A stretch of 19,607 bases of DNA from Candidatus Heimdallarchaeota archaeon LC_2 (GCA_001940725.1 MDVR01000123.1:1-19607); one strand, 5' to 3'. Shown: positions 13,211 to 19,607, counted from the stretch's first letter. Notes: generated from the letters alone by a model not told the origin. Numbers and translations: made by a program.

Positions 13211-14623
13211 TTATTTGAGATCGAACATTTTCTTTAAGAGTTGTTGCAGTTTATTATATATTGTTATCCCTTGGACTTCTAAATACAAAACTTGCTTCGG
13301 AGATCCATCAATAAATTCCTCTTTCGAAATGATTAAATTATTTTTTACCAACACTTCAATATGCCCACTAAAACTTCCCCAGGAAATTCCAAGGATTTCC
13401 CGAACTAAATATGAAGGATAAGTTGTGTAATCAATAAGCAATTTCAGGATAGTTAATCTAACAGGATTTAGAATAAATTTATAGTTTAGCAATTCTGGAG
13501 GGTAAGATTCATCAATATCCGCATCTGGATCTTCACTACCCTTTATTAAAGAGATTATTATTGGAGATGAATATCCTATCAAATCTACTGATACATCCTT
13601 GATTAAACGATTCATCTTAATTTTTCTTAACATTAAAAGAATCCCTTTAAACGATATCATTCCTATTCCAATGATCCCTACAGCTAGAAATGATAATACA
13701 AAGGAGTTAGAATCAGTAAGAAAATTAAAAAATGAATTTGATGAAGAATTCCTAATATTTGGGATAAGGTCATTTGATAACATTTGAGGAAATTCATCAA
13801 CATTATCTGATTGCCCATCTATATTATATACTTGATCAACAATTCCATTACTATCTTCATCTGGACTTATCCATTCATTCCAATAATTCCCGACAAATAC
13901 ATTGCTACTACCATCATCTAGTGCTTGGGAATTGCTTTCGAGATTGTTTTCTACGAAATTATTCCAAGCAACTGTATTATTGAAGGAATCAAAATTTAAT
14001 TTTACCCCATATTCATTATTTTTTCTTAAATTATTGTTTGCTAAGATGTTTCTTGAAGATCTTTCAAAACTTATACCTATGCCATTTTCAGATATATCAT
14101 TTAAAGAAAGGGTATTTCCGTTACTGTTTTCAATGTGTATTGCCATTACGGAGGATTCCTCAACTGAATTTTGAATGATTACTATCTTATCAGATGAAGC
14201 TATATTTATTCCCGTTTCACTATTTTTGATTATATTATTTTTAATTATACCATTGGCTGTTGAACTTATATGGATAGCAGAGTTTTGACTATTTTTACTA
14301 TCGAGGAAATTATTAATTATTATAAAATAAGCTGTCGTATTAATGACACTAATTAGGTTTGAATTAGAATTGACAATTTTCAAACCTTCAATCAGAAATG
14401 GATCTTCTAAAATACCCGTACCAGTCAAACCTAGAGAAGTAAAGTCTGAATCTTTAATTATAATTATTGGGTCAGAATTTTTATAACTGGATAAGTGAAT
14501 ATTTGTTTTTTCAGCTGATGTATTATTTAAAATATTATTAGTAATAAATGGATGAAAGGTTGGAAAATAAAAACCTAAAGCACAGATAAAAGCAATTCCC
14601 AGTAGTCTCCTTATTTTTTTCAT
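13211..14623 (-). CDS. membrane-anchored regulator: beta-helix ectodomain, TM helix, winged-helix domain
   Basis: The protein has 470 residues from the ATG at 14623; the frame opens two codons earlier at a TTG. Residue numbers here count from that TTG. A signal segment is followed by a NosD-like beta-helix (about 55-285). Its cap, SLGLTGTGILEDPFLIEGL, closely matches the downstream gene. A membrane helix spans about 309-334. The cytoplasmic part ends in a winged-helix DNA-binding domain (about 376-472) with LNPVRLTILKLL, LVREILGISWGSFSGHIEVLVKNNLI and a wing. This resembles the HTH_34/MarR-ArsR-like families. The architecture is that of a one-component transmembrane transcription factor. The likely targets are its own promoter and the adjacent surface-protein operon; both are inferred. 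Confidence 0.8.
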   Translation of the reverse strand: MKKIRRLLGIAFICALGFYFPTFHPFITNNILNNTSAEKTNIHLSSYKNSDPIIIIKDSDFTSLGLTGTGILEDPFLIEGLKIVNSNSNLISVINTTAYFIIINNFLDSKNSQNSAIHISSTANGIIKNNIIKNSETGINIASSDKIVIIQNSVEESSVMAIHIENSNGNTLSLNDISENGIGISFERSSRNILANNNLRKNNEYGVKLNFDSFNNTVAWNNFVENNLESNSQALDDGSSNVFVGNYWNEWISPDEDSNGIVDQVYNIDGQSDNVDEFPQMLSNDLIPNIRNSSSNSFFNFLTDSNSFVLSFLAVGIIGIGMISFKGILLMLRKIKMNRLIKDVSVDLIGYSSPIIISLIKGSEDPDADIDESYPPELLNYKFILNPVRLTILKLLIDYTTYPSYLVREILGISWGSFSGHIEVLVKNNLIISKEEFIDGSPKQVLYLEVQGITIYNKLQQLLKKMFDLK

Positions 14624-14664
14624 CCTCAATATCTAAACCCCAGTGATCATTATTGGGCAAAAGT

Positions 14665-14678
14665 GTATTAAAAAATAC
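14665..14678 (-). promoter_or_regulatory. palindrome over TATA-like element upstream of the membrane regulator
   Basis: GTATTAAAAAATAC has perfect 5-bp arms around AAAA. It overlaps the best TATA-like run (TTTTTTAATAC on the minus strand) upstream of the start at 14623. It is a candidate autoregulatory site for the winged-helix domain. Evidence is positional only. Confidence 0.3.
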
Positions 14679-14740
14679 GGGTAACTATATTCTTATTTGG
14701 TTGAAATTAGAAATAATCTATCAATATTGGATTGATCTCT

Positions 14741-14911
14741 CTTGGGGGTCCGTGAGGATAACCAAGATCTATTATTAAACGCCAGAAGAAAAATATCGTA
14801 ATACCAAGATCAAACAAAGTAATTGTTGAAAATCATTACAAAATTATTTATATAATAAGTTACCGTGCTTAAACAGTTCTTAGAGGTATATCCCCTCTAA
14901 GGACTTTTTTT
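14741..14911 (+). repeat. dispersed structured repeat, copy F (short form)
   Basis: The CTTGG/CCAAG hairpin is joined directly to the AAACGCCAGAAG module and terminator hairpin; the central module (about 190 bp) is missing. The copy lies between two minus-strand transcription units and points against both, so its terminator cannot serve a neighbouring plus-strand gene. The clean join suggests internal deletion or a natural short variant. It covers most of the 14624-14970 gap. Confidence 0.8.
14875..14911 (+). terminator. hairpin plus T-tract, repeat copy F
   Basis: A perfect 12-bp stem with one wobble pairs 14875-14886 with 14894-14905 around TATATCC, followed by a run of T to 14911. There is no plus-strand gene upstream within the window from 10816 on, so it marks a transcript of the repeat itself if it works as a terminator. 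Confidence 0.65.
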
Positions 14912-14970
14912 GGTTTTTGAAGATAGATACTGAGATTATAAATTTGCTTAAAGTAACTCTATCAATTTTT

Positions 14971-15294
14971 TCATATCTGTGGAAGGCTCTCCAGTGAATT
15001 CGCTTCTTGTTCCTTTTCCTTTTCGAATCTGGTGTGAAGATGATGAGGTGCGGTATCCACATTCCATTTCACATCATAATTATCAATGATAATTCGATCC
15101 ATTGGATCAGGAGAAAAATGGATCACATACGAATATTCATTGTAATTATTAAAATTAATATAAATCTTAATGCTCTTCTTCAAAATAAGTTTCAATCGAA
15201 CTAAATCTTCATCAAGAGAAAATTCAATTATTCTCTCTCTTAATGAATTTTGGAGAAGTTCCAAGACAATCATTAGCTTGGAATAAGCACTCAC
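14971..15294 (-). CDS. TumE-like (DUF6516-type) putative toxin
   Basis: The 107-residue protein has LRERIIEFSLDEDLVRLKL, then strands, then DNYDVKWNVDTAPHHLHTR. This is the conserved order of TumE/DUF6516-type toxins, in which a D-N-A-PHH signature near the C terminus is typical. The start is a GTG whose first bases overlap the stop of the upstream partner (GTGA, 4 nt), a sign of translational coupling; an internal ATG (Met8) is an alternative. The partner gene, 79 residues, precedes it as expected for an antitoxin. The molecular target is unknown. The family call rests on motif memory, without a search. Confidence 0.6.
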   Translation of the reverse strand: MSAYSKLMIVLELLQNSLRERIIEFSLDEDLVRLKLILKKSIKIYINFNNYNEYSYVIHFSPDPMDRIIIDNYDVKWNVDTAPHHLHTRFEKEKEQEANSLESLPQI

Positions 15295-15530
15295 TTTAAC
15301 TCCTCATTAGATAAGGTTGTAAAGAGGGTCGATCGTTTGTCAATCAAATTTCTCAAAGAAACAGCATCAGGAACCGCTTCAACTAAATCACCCTTTTTTG
15401 TGACATCCAAAAATTCCTCAACTGATGTAATTTTCCACTTTTTGAGGATCGATTGAATTTTGAGGTCTAACTGCTGTATTTTGGTTTCAATTAAATCACG
15501 AGCCAAATCCCTATCCAATGTGATTGTCAT
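15291..15530 (-). CDS. putative antitoxin paired with TumE-like toxin
   Basis: The 79-residue, charged, mostly helical protein (MTITLDRDLARDLIETKIQQ...) has a possible coiled-coil segment at about 14-35. It is the first gene of a two-gene operon and overlaps the toxin start by 4 nt. The size, order and coupling are typical of type II toxin-antitoxin loci. No helix-turn-helix domain is evident, unlike the Xre-type TumA antitoxin. A 13-bp palindrome lies five nt before its ATG. The assignment as antitoxin is inferred from context. Confidence 0.55.
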   Translation of the reverse strand: MTITLDRDLARDLIETKIQQLDLKIQSILKKWKITSVEEFLDVTKKGDLVEAVPDAVSLRNLIDKRSTLFTTLSNEELK

Positions 15531-15535
15531 TAAAT

Positions 15536-15548
15536 AAGTATAGTACTT
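15536..15548 (-). promoter_or_regulatory. palindrome AAGTATAGTACTT before the TA operon
   Basis: A perfect palindrome (AAGTA, TAG, TACTT) lies 5 nt upstream of the antitoxin ATG at 15530. A weak TATA-like CTTTTACTT is centred about 26 nt before the ATG. This is where a TA complex would be expected to repress its own operon. Confidence 0.4.
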
Positions 15549-15650
15549 TCTAAGTAAAAGAGTTTTCGTATACCATTATGATTCCGAATATCTATCAAAG
15601 TAGAAATTAATAATAAAAATACAAATTACATCCGTAAGGGATATTGATAT

Positions 15651-16014
15651 CTCTTGGGGGCCGGTGACGGTTACCAGGATCTATTCTGGACGAGATCACC
15701 GAAAGAAAATCCGTTTCAAAGAAACGGGGTGTAAGCGTCGAGTTTGACGAGATGTTTAGCCCACGTTCACTTACGATCGAGGCGTTTTGTTTTGTAAAAT
15801 AAGTTTTGAAGGGGTAATACCTATAACAGATTTTGTTATACTGCTAAATTATTAGTGTCTAATACTTGTTTTATTTATTTAATTATTTATTAGTCAAACG
15901 CTAGAAGAAAAATATCGTGATACCAAGATCAAACAAACTAATTGATTTCATTACAAGTGTGTTACAGTGCTCAAACAGTTCTTAGAAGTATATCCCCTCT
16001 AAGGACTTTTTTTT
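15651..16014 (+). repeat. dispersed structured repeat, copy G (full length, candidate ncRNA)
   Basis: This is the most complete copy, about 364 bp. In order it has CTTGG/CCAGG; GATCT/AGATC; CCGTTTC/GAAACGG; CGTC/GACG (loop GAGTTT); the invariant core through GATCGAGGCGTTTTG; TATAACA/TGTTATA; TATTAG/CTAATA; a CAAACGCT segment pairing back to GGCGTTTTG; and a terminator-like hairpin. It lies upstream of the DUF2182 gene and divergent from the TA operon, with no plus-strand gene feeding into it. No ORF of note is present. It is either a structured RNA gene or a non-autonomous mobile element. Confidence 0.85.
15977..16014 (+). terminator. hairpin plus T-tract, repeat copy G
   Basis: The stem pairs 15977-15988 with 15994-16005 approximately, with one mismatch near the loop (GAAG instead of GAGG), followed by T to 16014. 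Confidence 0.6.
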
Positions 16015-16163
16015 ATTATTTTATTCCTGAGTTTTGAATTGCGTATTATGATGATACTATGCAATTTATTTGAAAGTGATGACAATTAAAATTAAGAAAT
16101 TTCAAGTTTAATAATGATTCATCTACGAATGACTTTTTAATAATTCACATAATCTCAATTAAC

Positions 16164-16919
16164 GTGAATACTGAACAAGCTGTAAGTTCACAATATTCAG
16201 CAGATAGCACATTGCTTTCCCCTCTGCAGAAAATTGGAATTTCCTCACTACTGATAATTATATCAGGTTTAGCTTGGATGGCTAGTTTACAAACACAATT
16301 ATTCATTATTCCCATCATTTTAGACACTCGAGTCATGTTTGCATTTAATTTCGTACTCATATGGACTGTAATGATGGTTGCGATGATGCTTCCATCAATT
16401 ATACCAATGGTGCTGTTATTTGCAAAATTAAGTCAGTCGCGAGTGCAATTTGGATATAATGTAGTACCGACTTTTCTGTTTGTCCTAGGATATTTTGTTA
16501 TATGGGGATTTATGGGATTCATATTAGCAGTGATTAATTTCTTCATGTATCCAATATTGATGCCTTGGAACATGTTAATTACTGGAAGTGCATTTGTTTT
16601 AGCAGGTTTATACCAATCAACTAAATGGAAAAATCTCTGTTTGGGTCATTGCAGGTCACCCATACATTTTCTATCTCATGGATGGCACGATGGCTTATTA
16701 GGTGCGATAAAAATGGGGAGCATACATGGAATTTACTGTGTAGGCTGTTGTTGGGGACTAATGGTCGCATTAATTGCAGCTGGCATGATGAATCCGGCCT
16801 ACATGGGATTAATTGGAATATTTATTTTCATTGAAAAAATATCTTCCAAAGGTGAGTTCTTAGCTAAGATAATAGGTTATGTGTTTGTAGTATTTGGTTT
16901 GGGATTCATGATTATATAA
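16164..16919 (+). CDS. DUF2182 multi-pass membrane protein
   Basis: The 251-residue protein has about six membrane segments. It carries the DUF2182 signatures MMLPS (74-78), YQSTKWKNLCLGHCRSP (150-166, with C159 and C163), SIHGIYCVGCCWGLM (186-200, with C192, C195 and C196) and an EK pair (224-225). The family is a predicted metal-binding membrane protein of unsettled function. The start is a GTG; no ATG occurs before the first membrane segment. A weak TTTTTAATA element about 26 nt upstream fits a leaderless mRNA. The next gene, DUF1326, starts within 30 nt on the same strand, a pairing seen in other genomes, so they probably act together. Confidence 0.85.
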   Translation: MNTEQAVSSQYSADSTLLSPLQKIGISSLLIIISGLAWMASLQTQLFIIPIILDTRVMFAFNFVLIWTVMMVAMMLPSIIPMVLLFAKLSQSRVQFGYNVVPTFLFVLGYFVIWGFMGFILAVINFFMYPILMPWNMLITGSAFVLAGLYQSTKWKNLCLGHCRSPIHFLSHGWHDGLLGAIKMGSIHGIYCVGCCWGLMVALIAAGMMNPAYMGLIGIFIFIEKISSKGEFLAKIIGYVFVVFGLGFMII

Positions 16920-16945
16920 AATGTAAATCAAAAAAAGTGAAATTT

Positions 16946-17557
16946 ATGACTGAAGTAGAAAATTGGGAGCTAGACGTAGACATGCTAACCGCATGCAATT
17001 GTAATTATGGCTGTCCTTGTACCTTTCAAGCGCCTCCAACTTATGGTACTTGTGAAGGTGTTATTGGATATCAAGTAAAGAAAGGATCGTTTAAAGGATT
17101 AAACCTCGAAGGACAGAAATGGGTCTTAGCTGTTCGCTGGCCAGGAGCCATTCATGAATTAAATGGTGTAGGAGTGATCCTAATTGATGAGGGAGCAAAT
17201 GAAGAACAAAAAGCAGCGATTGAAGAAATTGCAACGGGAAAAGCTGGTGGGCCATTGGGAATATTCATGTCAACAGTAAATAAGGGAGTAAATGTAGAAA
17301 CAGTTAAAGTTGATCTTCATGTCGACGGAAAAGATAGTTGGCTCAAAGTAGATGAATCGATTGATGTAAAGTTTGCACCCATACGCAGTGTGACTGGAGA
17401 CGAACAACGTCTAAGTTCATTAATACCTGATGGTATGCTTACTAAGAAAGAGGATTTTTACTCTGCAGATACTTTTAAGGTTAATTTAGATGATATGGAG
17501 ATGGATTTCCCCAAAAGAAATGCTATTTACTCATTAGGTGAATGGAAGGGTCCGTAA
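16946..17557 (+). CDS. DUF1326 protein
   Basis: The protein has 203 residues from the ATG at 16946; an in-frame GTG at 16937 would add three. Counted from the GTG, it carries the family hallmark CNCNYGCPCTFQAPPTYGTC (C20, C22, C26, C28, C39). The pattern RWPGAIHELNGVGVILIDE and a region around QKAAIEEIATGKAGGP follow. It has no membrane segment and is probably cytoplasmic. The clustered cysteines suggest metal or cofactor binding. It directly follows the DUF2182 gene in an evident operon; a shared role in metal handling is commonly supposed but not established. Confidence 0.85.
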   Translation: MTEVENWELDVDMLTACNCNYGCPCTFQAPPTYGTCEGVIGYQVKKGSFKGLNLEGQKWVLAVRWPGAIHELNGVGVILIDEGANEEQKAAIEEIATGKAGGPLGIFMSTVNKGVNVETVKVDLHVDGKDSWLKVDESIDVKFAPIRSVTGDEQRLSSLIPDGMLTKKEDFYSADTFKVNLDDMEMDFPKRNAIYSLGEWKGP

Positions 17558-17698
17558 TTTAAGTAAATGAGAGCCTGCCCCAATTATCTGCTTTACACCA
17601 TTGAGATTGATAATATCGATTGATGTTAATTCTAATATACTCTTGCAAGATAAGGAAAAGAAATCGTATGTTGAAATGATAAAGCAATGCCAATGATG

Positions 17699-17925
17699 AA
17701 GTGCGGATTATGAGCATAATATGCATTTCAAAGAATAAACTAGTTTGAGAGATCGAACGACTTTTTTTAATATATTTTAATTTCCAACTTACTGATTCAT
17801 ATTATTCATCCACTCTGGAGTAGTTGGTTGAGATTTAATTGATTCCCATTAATTCCGTTAATGTGTATAAGTTTATAGCATTTGGGGGTCTGCGAAGATT
17901 ACTAAGATCTATTATGGACGAGATC
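17699..17925 (+). repeat. companion module M0, second copy
   Basis: It matches 5356-5586, with 52 identical nt (17793-17844). It opens with a TGCGGATTA-type hairpin (17702-17725) and ends just after GACGAGATC, exactly where the first module of the main repeat would continue. That continuation is absent here. It occupies the middle of the 17558-18108 gap; nothing else was recognised there except the promoter below. Confidence 0.8.
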
Positions 17926-18078
17926 TTGATTTTTTCTAGATCCTCCCCTGCAGTTAGATTCTCAAATTAATAGAAAAGAGAGATTATCAATAGACAAAAT
18001 GTGAAAGTTTATTTCGCTCAGCATATTGAAGTAGATTGATTAGATCTCGATCAAATATTAAACTGTTGTCGGATTATT

Positions 18079-18087
18079 ATTTATAAT
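18079..18087 (+). promoter_or_regulatory. TATA box of the P-loop kinase-like gene
   Basis: ATTTATAAT is centred about 26 nt before the TTG at 18109. This supports that unusual start codon and a leaderless mRNA. Confidence 0.5.
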
Positions 18088-18108
18088 AGACAATGAGAAT
18101 TAAATCAC

Positions 18109-18699
18109 TTGGAGCTAGTAATGATATTTGGTCCTCCTGCGGTAGGTAAAATGACTGTTGGATTTGAACTTGCAAAGTTGACTGGTTTGAAATTATTTCA
18201 TAATCACATGACAATCGAGATATTATTGAATTTCTTTGATTTCGGAACTGAACCATTCAATCGATTAACAATGGAATTCAGAAAACGAATTTTTGAAGAA
18301 GTAGCGAATAGTGAATTGAGAGGATTAATTTTTACATATGTTTGGGGATTCGATGTCCCTTCTGATAAAGCCGAGGTTGATGAATTTGTGCAGGTGTTTA
18401 CAGATATTGGTGCAGATGTATATTTTGTTGAATTAGAGGCTAAACTTGAAGAACGTTTAAGACGTAATAAAACAGAATTTCGATTAAATGAGAAAAAATC
18501 TAAGCGCAAAGTTGATGAATCAGAAGCGCGTTTATTGAAACTTGATAAAACTCATATTATGAACACCAATAACAATTTTTACTACCCAGAAAACTATTTG
18601 AAAATTGAAAATTCAGATCTTTCAGCAAGAGATGTCGCAAAACTAATTATCAAACATTTTGAGATTGAGGAAATTAGTTTCTATTCTTCTTCTAACTAA
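18109..18699 (+). CDS. P-loop NTPase, small-molecule-kinase-like
   Basis: The 196-residue protein has a Walker A motif GPPAVGKMT (8-16) and LFHNHMTIEILLNFF just after it. The segments GLIFTYVWGFD, DVYFVELEAKLEERLRRNKT and a basic SKRKVDESEARLL segment follow. This order matches a widespread family usually labelled AAA-family ATPase or shikimate-kinase-like. It probably phosphorylates a small substrate, but the substrate is unknown. The start is TTG at 18109, since MELVMIFGPP aligns with the usual family N terminus and the TATA spacing fits. An ATG at 18121 with GGAG upstream would give a protein four residues shorter. It is monocistronic. Confidence 0.8.
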   Translation: MELVMIFGPPAVGKMTVGFELAKLTGLKLFHNHMTIEILLNFFDFGTEPFNRLTMEFRKRIFEEVANSELRGLIFTYVWGFDVPSDKAEVDEFVQVFTDIGADVYFVELEAKLEERLRRNKTEFRLNEKKSKRKVDESEARLLKLDKTHIMNTNNNFYYPENYLKIENSDLSARDVAKLIIKHFEIEEISFYSSSN

Positions 18700-18721
18700 T
18701 TCCATATTGTATCATCAGATA

Positions 18722-18858
18722 TACGCCAGAAGAAAAATATCGTGATACCAAGATCAAATATAAAATAATTGTTTAAAATTATTACAAAATTATTTCCATA
18801 ATATGTTACTGTGCTTAAACAGTTCTTAGAGGTATATCCCCTGTAAGGACTTTTTTTT
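18722..18858 (+). repeat. dispersed structured repeat, copy H (3' module only)
   Basis: It starts at ATACGCCAGAAGAAAAATATCGTG and runs to the terminator hairpin; the 5' modules are absent. One mismatch (CCTGTAAGG) weakens the stem. It directly follows the P-loop gene and may end that gene's transcript. Confidence 0.8.
18821..18858 (+). terminator. hairpin plus T-tract, repeat copy H
   Basis: A 12-bp stem with one G-G mismatch, loop TATATCC, and eight T after it. It lies about 120 bp after the stop codon at 18699. Confidence 0.6.
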
Positions 18859-19017
18859 GGTTTTCAAATATTGATTTCTACTTCATTTATATTTTTTGAT
18901 TTGCGGATTAGGATGATAATACGCATTTGGAATTTTTCGAAAATAGCTACGATGAAATGGAACGGGATTATGGGACATGAATTTAATATTTGAAAGAAAA
19001 GACTGGATACCAAACGA

Positions 19018-19464
19018 TTAGGCTGGATTAGTAGTTGATTTTATCCGATTCGTTTGAATTAGAGTACCTTCAGATTTAAATCTGCCCAGTAACTCCTTCA
19101 ATCGATCACGAGGTTTACAATTCAACGGATAATCTTCCATGTCTCTCATTAACTTCACAAATTTTGAATTATTCGATTTTACATATATTTTTGTTGGTAA
19201 AACGGACATGGATAACATGAATTCTAAGGTTGACACGAGAATTGAAATTTCAATTTTCAAGATAGGCCAATTCGGTAAAATTTTAGTATGTTTAACTCCA
19301 TATTTTTGGAGCATACTCCTTCCTTCTGATTTGCTATTGCTAAAATTATTTTCACCTATTATATAGATAGTTTCGGTTGTTTTGCATTTTGAGATTGCTT
19401 TAGAAGTTTGCAGGTTCGATGTTTCATTATGTAATGAAACAGAAGATGTGGGAAGAGCCTCCAT
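19018..19464 (-). CDS. uncharacterised protein, weakly RNase H-fold-like
   Basis: The 148-residue protein has a polar N-terminal stretch. Residues about 30-115 then suggest alternating strands and helices: TETIYIIGENN, then KIEISILVSTLEFMLSM, then TKIYVKSNNSKFVKLM. The last two recall the AE--AL---L and V-IY-DS--VV--M segments of RNase HI. The second catalytic aspartate would be replaced by Ser/Asn, so activity is doubtful. The start at ATG 19464 fits a TATA-like TTTTTATA (19489-19497) about 27 nt upstream. No operon partner is visible. The family call is tentative. Confidence 0.5.
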   Translation of the reverse strand: MEALPTSSVSLHNETSNLQTSKAISKCKTTETIYIIGENNFSNSKSEGRSMLQKYGVKHTKILPNWPILKIEISILVSTLEFMLSMSVLPTKIYVKSNNSKFVKLMRDMEDYPLNCKPRDRLKELLGRFKSEGTLIQTNRIKSTTNPA

Positions 19465-19488
19465 AACATAATTAGCTTAAAACTAGTC

Positions 19489-19497
19489 TATAAAAAG
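19489..19497 (-). promoter_or_regulatory. TATA box of the 148-aa ORF
   Basis: CTTTTTATA on the minus strand is centred about 27 nt before the ATG at 19464, again a leaderless layout. It supports this ORF being a real gene despite weak homology. Confidence 0.4.
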
Positions 19498-19607
19498 TAC
19501 ACTTAGGGTCTCTTACTTGAAAATGAAAGTTGAATTACGTTTATGGATCACTCGTGTACATACTTAATTAGCTCTATGGCGCTCTAATTTAATAGGTAAT
19601 CTTTGAA

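Noticed and set aside
13599..14174. Three plus-strand ORFs of 62, 69 and 90 residues
   Set aside because: They are antisense shadows of the beta-helix/winged-helix regulator, without ribosome binding sites or family motifs.
18204..18509. Minus-strand ORF of 101 residues
   Set aside because: It lies opposite the P-loop protein, which shows a clear Walker A motif and family pattern on the plus strand.
1..19607. tRNA or rRNA genes
   Set aside because: No cloverleaf with the GTTCRANNC-type T arm and matching acceptor stem, and no conserved rRNA block, was recognised by eye; a scan with tRNAscan-SE would settle it.

Overview
This AT-rich window (roughly one third G+C by eye) looks archaeal. Several genes have a TTTATATA-like box about 26 nt upstream of the start codon, which implies leaderless transcripts. 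The gene content also fits: NosD-type beta-helix surface proteins, Ig-like and beta-propeller ectodomains with single C-terminal membrane anchors, a roadblock-like cytoplasmic domain, an archaeal-style Fic protein and membrane-linked winged-helix regulators. An Asgard-type (Promethearchaeota) archaeon is the best guess, but no rRNA, tRNA or core marker is present to prove it.

Layout: a 5'-truncated edge copy of a small zinc-binding protein gene (1-84, minus); a surface beta-propeller (684-2345, plus); a TPR protein (2820-4289, minus); a small unknown protein (4698-5075, plus); an Ig-repeat membrane receptor with a roadblock-like cytoplasmic part (6114-8636, plus); a remnant of a CPBP intramembrane protease (8632-8988); the intact zinc-binding protein (9203-9424, minus); a Fic enzyme (9896-10816, plus); a minus-strand surface and sensor cluster (small membrane protein, beta-helix surface protein, beta-helix/transmembrane/winged-helix regulator, 10852-14623); a TumE-like toxin-antitoxin pair (14971-15530, minus); a DUF2182-DUF1326 operon (16164-17557, plus); a P-loop kinase-like protein (18109-18699, plus); and a weakly RNase H-like ORF (19018-19464, minus).

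The most striking feature lies between the genes. A modular, structured repeat of up to about 364 bp occurs in full, shortened or relic form at least eight times: 193-546, 2401-2705, 5542-5777, 9505-9743, 10806-10844, 14741-14911, 15651-16014 and 18722-18858. All copies are on the plus strand, whatever the direction of the flanking genes. The full form holds several hairpins, a long-range pairing and a 12-bp terminator-like hairpin with a T-tract; the hairpin arms change in a compensatory way between copies. Several copies have no plus-strand gene upstream that would need a terminator, so the element itself is probably transcribed. It is a candidate new family of dispersed structured RNA, or a non-autonomous mobile element with RNA-like ends. 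An upstream companion module (5356-5586 and 17699-17925) contains a 52-nt stretch that is identical in both copies.

Functionally, the window is an accessory region of cell-surface recognition proteins, membrane-to-cytoplasm signalling proteins and small defence or stress modules (TA pair, Fic), interspersed with these repeats. The 129-bp exact duplication, the CPBP remnant and the Fic stop codon supplied by a repeat relic point to ongoing local rearrangement.
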